Part shown: in pieces, positions 1 through 6,697 of the stretch
How positions within the stretch are numbered: the stretch's first letter is position 1
Layout: each line of letters starts with the position of its first letter
Origin: Alphaproteobacteria bacterium UBA6038
GTDB taxonomy: Bacteria; Pseudomonadota; Alphaproteobacteria; Micropepsales; Micropepsaceae
DNA length: 36,516 nucleotides
Assembly: GCA_002429315.1 (NCBI GenBank)
Contig: DIZC01000002.1
Coordinates: forward strand, 44,831-81,346
Direction of reading: 5' to 3'
The notes under the pieces: generated by a model
What the model saw: the letters and a program-made list of their open reading frames with translations, nothing else
Databases searched by the model: none
Told to the model about the DNA's origin: nothing
Program-made: the position numbers and the translations under genes

Positions 1-2
1 TG

Positions 3-1280
3 AACAACATCTCGTTCTGGCTGCTGCCGTTCTCCTTCACGCTGCTTGTGCTGTCGATGTTCGTGGAAGGGGATTCCGGCGGCACCGGAGTTGGCGGCGG
101 CTGGACGCTGTACGCGCCGCTCTCGACCTATGGCTCGCCGGGCCCAGCGATGGATCTCGCGATCTTCTCGATCCATATCGCCGGCGCCTCGTCGATCCTG
201 GGCGCGATCAATTTCATCACCACCATCTTCAACATGCGCGCGCCCGGCATGACTCTGCACAAGATGCCGCTGTTCGTATGGTCGATCCTGGTGACGGCGT
301 TTCTGCTGCTGCTGTCGCTGCCGGTGCTGGCCGGCGCGATCACCATGCTGCTGGCCGATCGTCATTTCGGCACCAGCTTCTTCAACGCGGCCGGCGGCGG
401 CGATCCGATCCTGTATCAGCATCTGTTCTGGTTCTTCGGCCATCCCGAGGTCTACATCCTGATCCTGCCGGGCTTTGGCATGGTCAGCCATGTGGTCTCG
501 ACATTCTCGAGGAAACCGGTGTTCGGCTATCTCGGCATGGCTTACGCGATGGTTGCGATCGGCTTCATCGGTTTCATGGTGTGGGCGCACCACATGTACA
601 CGGTGGGCCTGACGGTCGACACCAAAGCCTATTTCGTGTTCGCCACCATGGTGATCGCCGTGCCGACGGGCATCAAGATCTTCTCCTGGATCGCGACCAT
701 GTGGGGCGGCAGCCTCGAATTGAAGACGCCCATGCTGTGGGCGATCGGATTCATTTTCCTGTTTACTATCGGCGGCGTTACCGGGGTGGTGCTGGCGAAC
801 GCCGGCGTCGATGTCAGCCTGCAGGACACCTATTACGTCGTGGCGCACTTCCACTATGTGTTGTCGCTCGGGGCGGTGTTCACCATCTTCGCCGGATGGT
901 TCTTCTGGTTCCCCAAAATCACTGGCTACACCTATAACGAAACGCTGGCGAAAACGCAGTTCTGGCTGATGTTCATCGGCGTCAACTTGACCTTCTTCCC
1001 GCAGCACTTCCTGGGGCTCGCCGGCATGCCGCGCCGCATTGCGGATTATCCGGACGCTTTTGCGGGGTGGAACTTCGTCTCCTCCGTCGGCTCGTATATT
1101 TCAGCAGCCGGCCTGATCGTGTTCCTGGTCTGCATGGCGGAAGCGTTCCTGCGCAAGCGGCTTGCCGGCGACAATCCTTGGGGCGCGGGCGCCACGACGC
1201 TGGAGTGGACGCTGCCGTCGCCGCCGCCGTTCCACACCTACAACGAGCTGCCGCGCATCGCGATGGGCGGAGTGCATTAG
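3..1280 (+). CDS. ctaD: Cytochrome c oxidase subunit I, aa3 type (5' end missing)
   Basis: Catalytic haem-copper subunit of the aa3 oxidase in the inner membrane. It reduces O2 to water and pumps protons. The reading frame is open from base 3, so the N-terminus lies left of the window; 425 residues remain of a protein usually about 530 long. Visible family motifs are HPEVY (CuB histidine with the cross-linked tyrosine), the HH pair of AHHMY (CuB ligands), a K-channel-type segment, and VAHFHYVL carrying the haem a and a3 histidines. Many hydrophobic transmembrane stretches are present. The C-terminus ends just before the haem O synthase gene (3-nt gap), consistent with one operon. Identification is secure; only the start is unknown. 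Confidence 0.97.
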   Translation, partial: NNISFWLLPFSFTLLVLSMFVEGDSGGTGVGGGWTLYAPLSTYGSPGPAMDLAIFSIHIAGASSILGAINFITTIFNMRAPGMTLHKMPLFVWSILVTAFLLLLSLPVLAGAITMLLADRHFGTSFFNAAGGGDPILYQHLFWFFGHPEVYILILPGFGMVSHVVSTFSRKPVFGYLGMAYAMVAIGFIGFMVWAHHMYTVGLTVDTKAYFVFATMVIAVPTGIKIFSWIATMWGGSLELKTPMLWAIGFIFLFTIGGVTGVVLANAGVDVSLQDTYYVVAHFHYVLSLGAVFTIFAGWFFWFPKITGYTYNETLAKTQFWLMFIGVNLTFFPQHFLGLAGMPRRIADYPDAFAGWNFVSSVGSYISAAGLIVFLVCMAEAFLRKRLAGDNPWGAGATTLEWTLPSPPPFHTYNELPRIAMGGVH

Positions 1281-1283
1281 CTG

Positions 1284-2225
1284 ATGATAACAACCGCCGT
1301 CCTCGGGGCACAGGCGCGCGCGGCGACGGTCGGCGATTTCTTCGCGCTGCTCAAGCCGCGGGTGATGTCGCTGGTGGTGTTCACTGGGCTTGCCGGAATC
1401 GCGGTGGCGCCGGGGCACGTGCATCCGCTGGTGGCGTTCACGGCCTTGCTGTGCATCGCACTCGGCGCCGGCGCCTCGGGTGCCCTCAACATGGCGTACG
1501 ATTCCGATATCGACGCGCGGATGACGCGGACCGCGGCCCGTCCCATTCCGCTCGGGCACATTGCCCGCCAAGACGCGCTCGTGTTCGGCTGGTGGATCGC
1601 GGTTGCCTCCGTCGCAATGATGGGCCTGTTCGTGAACCCGCTTGCTGCGGCGCTGCTCGCCTTCACCATCTTCTTCTACGTGTTCGTGTACACGCTCTGG
1701 CTCAAGCGCCGCACGGCGCAGAACATCGTCATCGGTGGATTGGCGGGAGCGCTGCCGCCGGCCATCGGCTGGGCCGCGGTGATGGGGAACCTCGCGGTCG
1801 CGCCGCTGGTGCTGGTCGCGATCACCTTCCTCTGGACGCCGCCGCATTTTTGGGCTCTCGCGCTCTACCGCTCAGAAGATTACGCGCGCGCCGGCGTGCC
1901 GATGATGCCGGTGGTGAAGGGCAAGGCGTCCACGCGCAAGCAGATTCTCGCCTATGCCTTGTTGCTGTTTCCGGTCGGGCTGGCGCCGGTCTTCATCGGA
2001 CTCGGCGGACCGCTCTACGCCGCGGCCGCGCTGCTGTTCGGCGGCTGGATGCTGTTCGGCGCCATCGCTGTGTGCCGCGAAACCGACGAGGCGAAAGAGC
2101 CGGCGGCCCGGCGGCTGTTCGGCGTTTCGATTCTCTATCTCTTCGCCCTGTTCGCCGCGCTCATCCTCGAGCGGCTGATGGACATCGCGCCGTTTGGCGC
2201 GGACGCCTTCGGCGCCTGGATGTGA
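1284..2225 (+). CDS. ctaB: Protohaem IX farnesyltransferase (haem O synthase)
   Basis: Integral membrane UbiA-type prenyltransferase that farnesylates haem B to haem O, the precursor of the haem A used by subunit I just upstream. The 313-residue protein has the family's length. It carries the first Asp-rich site as YDSDIDARMTRTAARP (DxDxxMxRT...RP) and a second polar loop after TPPHFWALALYRSEDYA. Around eight to nine hydrophobic segments are seen. The N-terminal region reads FFALLKPRVMSLVVFTG, typical of bacterial CyoE/CtaB. The ATG follows the ctaD stop by 3 nt, with GGAG about 12 nt upstream. The symbol ctaB follows cox-operon usage; cyoE is the synonym. Confidence 0.96.
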   Translation: MITTAVLGAQARAATVGDFFALLKPRVMSLVVFTGLAGIAVAPGHVHPLVAFTALLCIALGAGASGALNMAYDSDIDARMTRTAARPIPLGHIARQDALVFGWWIAVASVAMMGLFVNPLAAALLAFTIFFYVFVYTLWLKRRTAQNIVIGGLAGALPPAIGWAAVMGNLAVAPLVLVAITFLWTPPHFWALALYRSEDYARAGVPMMPVVKGKASTRKQILAYALLLFPVGLAPVFIGLGGPLYAAAALLFGGWMLFGAIAVCRETDEAKEPAARRLFGVSILYLFALFAALILERLMDIAPFGADAFGAWM

Positions 2226-2229
2226 GGCA

Positions 2230-2373
2230 ATGGCCAATGGCGAGGGGGATGACGAGCGCAATGCCCGCGAGCGGCGCAAACGCAATTACGCCATCGCGCT
2301 GGTGCTCGGCGGGTTGGTGATTTTGTTTTTCTTGATGACGATCGTGCGGCTCGGCATACAGTTCGGCCACTGA
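2230..2373 (+). CDS. Small CoxF-like membrane protein of the cox operon
   Basis: A 47-residue protein: a charged, Arg/Glu-rich N-terminus (MANGEGDDERNARERRKR), one transmembrane helix at about residues 20-38, and a short tail LGIQFGH. A tiny gene with this design sits between ctaB and ctaG in many alphaproteobacterial cox operons and is called CoxF there; the assignment rests on position, size and topology. It starts 4 nt after the ctaB stop. GAGG lies only 2 nt before the ATG, so translation probably depends on coupling from ctaB. The next gene is ctaE after a 27-nt gap, where ctaG would be expected. The molecular role is unknown; assembly of the oxidase is the inference from context. Confidence 0.72.
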   Translation: MANGEGDDERNARERRKRNYAIALVLGGLVILFFLMTIVRLGIQFGH

Positions 2374-2400
2374 TCGGCGAGGGGGACGGAAGAGGTTCAC

Positions 2401-3309
2401 ATGGCGCACGCAGAGGTCAAGCATCCCTATCATCTGGTGAACCCCAGCGGGTGGCCGATCATCGGGTCCATCGGCGCCTTCACCATGCTAATCGGCGCCG
2501 TCTTCTGGATGAACAAGGACTACGGCGCCTTTCACGGGCTGAACGGTCAGCCGTGGATTTTCGTCATCGGTCTCGTGCTCGTCCTCTACACGATGGCGGG
2601 CTGGTGGCGCGACGTGATCCACGAATCGGTGGTCGAAGGCGATCACACGCCTGTGGTGAAGCTGGGCTTGCGCTTCGGCATGGTGCTGTTCATCGCCTCC
2701 GAAGTGATGTTCTTCCTTGCCTGGTTCTGGGCCTATTTCAATTTCAAGCTCTTCCCGCACGACGTATCCATCGGGCAATGGCCGCCGTCCGGCATCATCA
2801 CGCTCGACCCTTGGCATTTCCCGCTGCTCAACACGCTCATCCTGCTGACCTCCGGCACCACCGTCACCTGGGCGCACCACGCGATCCAGACCGGTGACCG
2901 CAAGGGCGCGGTCCAGGGGTTGCTGTTGACCGTGCTTCTCGGCGCGTCCTTCACCGCCGTTCAGGCATATGAGTACAGCCACGCGCCGTTCACCTTCGGC
3001 TTCAATCATCTGGCGCTGGTGCCGTTCACCGATCCGGCGCATGTGAGCCTGGCGGCCGGGGCCGGCAATTTCGACGCCATCTACGGCTCGACCTTCTTCA
3101 TGGCCACCGGCTTCCACGGCATGCACGTGATCATCGGCACAATCTTCCTCACGGTCTGCCTGTTCCGCGCCATTGCCGGCCAGTTCACGCCCGACCGCCA
3201 TTTCGGCTTCGAAGCCGCGGCCTGGTACTGGCACTTCGTCGACGTGGTGTGGCTGTTCCTATTCTCCTGCATCTACGTCTGGGGCGCCAGCGCGATCACC
3301 CAGGCCTGA
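2401..3309 (+). CDS. ctaE: Cytochrome c oxidase subunit III
   Basis: Third core subunit of the aa3 oxidase, a membrane protein with no redox centre that stabilises subunit I. The 302-residue protein begins MAHAEVKHPYHLVNPSGWP, typical of proteobacterial COX3. It shows the WWRDVIHE segment, the carboxylate-bearing SEVMFFLAWFWAYF helix, and the terminal region HFVDVVWLFLFSCIYVWG. Seven hydrophobic segments are evident. GGAAGAGG at 2388-2395 sits 5 nt before the ATG, a strong ribosome site. The stop codon overlaps the next gene (TGATG). In most relatives ctaG comes immediately before this gene; here it does not. Confidence 0.97.
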   Translation: MAHAEVKHPYHLVNPSGWPIIGSIGAFTMLIGAVFWMNKDYGAFHGLNGQPWIFVIGLVLVLYTMAGWWRDVIHESVVEGDHTPVVKLGLRFGMVLFIASEVMFFLAWFWAYFNFKLFPHDVSIGQWPPSGIITLDPWHFPLLNTLILLTSGTTVTWAHHAIQTGDRKGAVQGLLLTVLLGASFTAVQAYEYSHAPFTFGFNHLALVPFTDPAHVSLAAGAGNFDAIYGSTFFMATGFHGMHVIIGTIFLTVCLFRAIAGQFTPDRHFGFEAAAWYWHFVDVVWLFLFSCIYVWGASAITQA

Positions 3310-3680
3310 TGGACGCAACCGCGACCGGGCAGGGCACCATCCGAGCCGCGCTGTTGGGCCGGTGTCCACGCTGCGGACAAGCCTCCCTGTTCGCCAGTTA
3401 TCTTGCGGTCGCGCCGCGCTGCGGGGCATGCGGTCTCGATTATTCCAGCTTCGATCCCGGCGATGGGCCCGCAGTGTTTGTCATCCTCATCGTGGGATTC
3501 CTCGTCGCCGGTGGCGCGCTGATCGTGGAAGTCGCGTTTCAGCCGCCGTATTGGGTTCATGCCGCAATCTGGTTGCCGGCGATTATTGTGCTGACGTTCG
3601 CGTTCCTGCGCTTGGTGAAGTCCGTGCTCATCGTCTTGCAATACAAACACCGGGCCGGCGAAGCCCGGCTGATGGAGTGA
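3309..3680 (+). CDS. DUF983 zinc-ribbon membrane protein
   Basis: A 123-residue DUF983 protein, a family regularly found in alphaproteobacterial cox operons between subunit III and Surf1. Residues 15-45 hold two cysteine pairs (CPRCG and CGACG), a probable zinc ribbon in the cytosol. Two transmembrane helices follow (about 57-78 and 85-110). The start ATG overlaps the ctaE stop (TGATG) and the stop overlaps the surf1 start in the same way, so translation is coupled through the three genes. An assembly role in the oxidase is inferred from context only; the biochemical function is not known. Confidence 0.9.
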   Translation: MDATATGQGTIRAALLGRCPRCGQASLFASYLAVAPRCGACGLDYSSFDPGDGPAVFVILIVGFLVAGGALIVEVAFQPPYWVHAAIWLPAIIVLTFAFLRLVKSVLIVLQYKHRAGEARLME

Positions 3681-4405
3681 TGCTCCGCTTTCGTCCGCTC
3701 TGGAAATTCACCGCGCTGATGCTGCCACTGTTTCTCGGCTGCGTTGCGCTCGGCGTGTGGCAGATCGAGCGCCTACAGTGGAAGCTGGCGCTGATCGCGC
3801 AGGTGCAGCGCAATCTGCAAGCGCCCCCGATGTCGGCGGCTCAGGCACTCGCCATGGGACAGCGGGCGCAATACCGGCGGGTCGCACTCGCGGGCCGCTT
3901 CGCCAATTCAAAGGAATCGTATGTTTTTGGCACCGACGCGAACGGTGCGCCGGCGTATCACGTCGTCGCACCCTTCACGCTGCATGATGGGCGTACGCTT
4001 CTCGTCGATCGCGGCATGGTGCCTGAGCGCCTGCGCGACCCGCGCACCCGGCCCGCGGGCGAGCTGACAGGCGAGCAGCACATCGTGGGTGTGTGGCGCG
4101 TCCCGGACGCGCCTGGCCTGTTCACGCCAGCGCCGAACCTCGCGAGGCGCATCTGGTATGCGCGCAACGTCGCGGGGATCGCCAACGCCGATCACGTGAG
4201 AGTCGCGGCGCCGGTTGTTGTCGAAGCCGACGCCGCGCCAAATCCCGGCGGCTGGCCGAAGGGGGGACAGACGGTCGTCACCTTCCGCAACGAGCACCTG
4301 CAATACGCGATCACCTGGTTTGGCCTGGCCGCCGTCGTTCTGGGCGGATGGCTCGCCTTCCATTTTTCACGCGGCCGCATCGGCTGGCGTCCGCCAGCGG
4401 AATGA
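3680..4405 (+). CDS. SURF1-family cytochrome oxidase assembly factor
   Basis: A 241-residue Surf1/Shy1 protein that assists haem a insertion into subunit I. Topology matches the family: an N-terminal helix at about 8-25 (LMLPLFLGCVALGVWQIERL, with the GxWQ-R-x-W/K signature), a large periplasmic domain, and a C-terminal helix at about 206-224 preceded by RNEHLQYAITWF. The ATG overlaps the DUF983 stop (TGATG). It is the last gene of the cox operon here. No convincing terminator was seen in the next 100 nt, but a new promoter-like site follows at 4507. Confidence 0.93.
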   Translation: MLRFRPLWKFTALMLPLFLGCVALGVWQIERLQWKLALIAQVQRNLQAPPMSAAQALAMGQRAQYRRVALAGRFANSKESYVFGTDANGAPAYHVVAPFTLHDGRTLLVDRGMVPERLRDPRTRPAGELTGEQHIVGVWRVPDAPGLFTPAPNLARRIWYARNVAGIANADHVRVAAPVVVEADAAPNPGGWPKGGQTVVTFRNEHLQYAITWFGLAAVVLGGWLAFHFSRGRIGWRPPAE

Positions 4406-4506
4406 AAAAACGGGGTCCGGCACCGGCGCCTCCGAACACCTCTGTGGTCTTTAATCCTATGTAGCTCCTCACCTTAGGCCGGCAAAAATTTGTTTAGGAC
4501 AGGCTC

Positions 4507-4537
4507 TTGACTGCGTCACGCTGGTTTTGCATATTAT
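4507..4537 (+). promoter_or_regulatory. Candidate sigma-70 promoter for the M16 peptidase operon
   Basis: TTGACT at 4507-4512 and TATTAT at 4532-4537 are separated by 19 nt (or 18 nt to the overlapping ATATTA). It lies in the 299-nt stretch between surf1 and the M16 peptidase (4406-4704), which otherwise holds no gene; the spacing is slightly long. Predicted from sequence alone. Confidence 0.45.
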
Positions 4538-4704
4538 CCCCATCTCTCGCACTGTGCCCCGGACGAACCGGCTGCAGCCCAAGCCGCCGAGATCCAGGCT
4601 TTTCTGGGCTTTCAGGAAATCGCTTGCCCGCTCTCGCACCGCGCCTCTAAAGAAATTTGGCGCCCGCGCGTGGCCGCATGTCTTTGAGAAAGATCGACAC
4701 CTCC

Positions 4705-6057
4705 ATGAATGTGGAAATCACGAAACTGGCCAACGGCTTGACCGTGGTGACCGACCCGATGCCGCAACTGGAAAGCGCCGCACTCGGTGTCTGGGTGAAT
4801 ACCGGCGGCCGCAACGAGACCCGGCCGGTCATGGGCATCTCCCACATGCTGGAGCACATGGCCTTCAAAGGCACCGAGCGGCGGACGGCACGGCAGATCG
4901 CGGAGGAAATCGAGGCGGTGGGCGGCTTCATGAATGCCTACACCAGCCGGGAGCAGACCGCGTTCCATATGCGGACGCTCAAGGCGGACGTGCCGCTGGC
5001 CATCGACATCCTGGCGGACATCCTGACGCACCCGACGTTCGAGCAGGCGGAACTGGAGAGGGAGCGGCAGGTCGTGCTGCAGGAGATCGGCCAGGCCCGC
5101 GACACGCCCGACGACATCGTGTTCGATCACCTGCAGTCGGTCGCATTTCCGGATCAGCCGATGGGCTGGCCGATTCTTGGCAACGAGGACACGGTCTCCA
5201 ATTTCGGCCGCGGTGACCTGCAAACCTACATGGGCGCCAATTACCGCGGGTCCAGCATGGTGTTCGTCGCCTCGGGAGCGGTGGAGCATGCGCGCGTCGT
5301 GGGTCTCGTCCGCCAGCACTTCGACGGACTCGTGGCCGGCGAGGCGCAGCCGCCGCAGCCTGCCCTCTACGCGGGCGGAGACATGCGCGTGGCCGAAGAC
5401 CTCGAGCAGGTCCACGTCACGTACGCATTCCCGGGCGCGTCCAGCACAGATCCGGATTTCTACGTCTCGCAGGTGTACGCGGCCGCGCTCGGCGGCGGAA
5501 TGTCGTCCCGGCTGTTCCAGGAGGCGCGCGAGAAACGCGGGCTCTGCTACTCGATCTATGCCTTCGGGCAGTCGTTCAGCGATGGGGGTATCGTCGGCGT
5601 CTATGCCGGAACCGGGGAAACCGAGGCTGCCGAAATTTCCGGCGTGATCGCAGGCGAAATGGCGGCGCTGGCAGCAAATGCAAGCGAGCAGGAAGTCGCG
5701 CGGGCCAAAGCGCAGATGAAATCCGGCCTGCTGATGGGCTTGGAGCGCCCGGCTACGCGGGCCGAGCAGATCGCGGGCCAGCTGTTCACCTTTGGCCGGG
5801 TGATCCCGGTCGAGGAACTGACCGCGAGGCTGGACGCCGTCGATGCGGCCGCGGTGCGGCGGTTCGGCGAGCGGGTGATGAACACGGCCAGCCCGTCATT
5901 GGCCGTTGTCGGCCCGCATAACAGCCTTGAGGATTACGACAGCTTCACCGGACGATTCGGTGCGGACGCCGCCCGCCAGACCGCGCAGCGGGCTTCGCCC
6001 AAGCTGCCCTCAGGCACGGAAACATCGTCAGTTGAAGCGCTGGCGCAAGCGGAATGA
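4705..6057 (+). CDS. M16 family zinc peptidase (processing-peptidase-like)
   Basis: A 450-residue member of the M16 family related to the beta subunit of mitochondrial processing peptidase. The inverted zinc motif HMLEH is at residues 47-51. The downstream glutamate region reads LQEIGQARDTPDDIVFDHL. The second M16 half carries the usual LGGGMSSRLFQEAREKRGLCYS. The reading frame is open from a TTG at 4657, with an in-frame ATG at 4678. The start at 4705 (MNVEITKLANG) was chosen because family members begin here and GAGAAAG lies about 12 nt upstream; the other starts remain possible. It overlaps the GNAT gene (ATGA), so the two are cotranslated. Natural substrates in bacteria are not established. 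Confidence 0.93.
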   Translation: MNVEITKLANGLTVVTDPMPQLESAALGVWVNTGGRNETRPVMGISHMLEHMAFKGTERRTARQIAEEIEAVGGFMNAYTSREQTAFHMRTLKADVPLAIDILADILTHPTFEQAELERERQVVLQEIGQARDTPDDIVFDHLQSVAFPDQPMGWPILGNEDTVSNFGRGDLQTYMGANYRGSSMVFVASGAVEHARVVGLVRQHFDGLVAGEAQPPQPALYAGGDMRVAEDLEQVHVTYAFPGASSTDPDFYVSQVYAAALGGGMSSRLFQEAREKRGLCYSIYAFGQSFSDGGIVGVYAGTGETEAAEISGVIAGEMAALAANASEQEVARAKAQMKSGLLMGLERPATRAEQIAGQLFTFGRVIPVEELTARLDAVDAAAVRRFGERVMNTASPSLAVVGPHNSLEDYDSFTGRFGADAARQTAQRASPKLPSGTETSSVEALAQAE

Positions 6058-6662
6058 AAACTGGGCCGATGGCCTTCATGCGGGGACTCACGTTCCCCGG
6101 TGGCCAGCAGCCGGTGATCCGCGGCGACCGGGTGTATCTGCGCTATCCGCGCATGGGCGATCATTTGCAGTGGTCGAAGCTCCGCAGCGATAGCCGCGCG
6201 TTCCTGTCGCCGTGGGAGCCGCAATGGGCGCGCGACGAACTTACCAAAGGCGCATTCCGCCGCCGCCTGAAGCGCTACGCGCATGAAACTCGCAACGACA
6301 CCGCGTATGCCTTCTTCGTGTTCCGCAAGGAGGATGAGGTGTTGCTCGGCGGCTGCACGCTGTCGAACGTGCGCCGCGGCGTCACGCAATGCTGCGCGCT
6401 CGGCTACTGGATCGGCGAGCGGTTTTCGCGGCAGGGTTACATGCAGGACGCCATTCGCGCCCTGCTGCCGTTCATCTTTCAGACACTCGGCCTCCATCGC
6501 ATCGAGGCGGCGTGTCTGCCGTCGAACGACCCGTCGAAGAGTTTGCTGATCAAGACCGGGTTCAAGCAGGAAGGTCTTGCCCGCCGTTATCTGCAGATCA
6601 ACGGCGAATGGCAGGATCACGTTCTCTTTGCCCTGCTGGCCGAAGAGGCGCCCGTGGGTTGA
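6054..6662 (+). CDS. GNAT N-acetyltransferase (RimJ/RimL-like)
   Basis: A 202-residue acetyltransferase of the RimJ/RimL type, which acetylate protein N-terminal amines using acetyl-CoA. The fold is recognisable from IRGDRVYLRYPRMGD near the start, a central strand FVFRKEDEVLLGGCTLSNVR, and the acetyl-CoA loop region ERFSRQGYMQDAIRALLPF. The closing segment is GLHRIEAACLPSNDPSKSLL..GFKQEGLARRYL. The start overlaps the M16 stop (ATGA at 6054-6057); an internal ATG at 6069 is an alternative. M16-GNAT adjacency is common in alphaproteobacteria. The acceptor substrate cannot be named. Confidence 0.9.
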   Translation: MKTGPMAFMRGLTFPGGQQPVIRGDRVYLRYPRMGDHLQWSKLRSDSRAFLSPWEPQWARDELTKGAFRRRLKRYAHETRNDTAYAFFVFRKEDEVLLGGCTLSNVRRGVTQCCALGYWIGERFSRQGYMQDAIRALLPFIFQTLGLHRIEAACLPSNDPSKSLLIKTGFKQEGLARRYLQINGEWQDHVLFALLAEEAPVG

Positions 6663-6697
6663 CCCCAACAGACGTTTCCGCCTTCATCGGAGCCACA

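Noticed and set aside
4406..4704. A thrC- or ispH-like gene expected in some relatives after surf1
   Set aside because: No open frame or family remnant is visible in these 299 nt.
6389..6697. Longer N-terminus for the EAL protein
   Set aside because: This section lies over the GNAT coding region and is Arg-rich; the GTG at 6698 has GGAG and a signal peptide.
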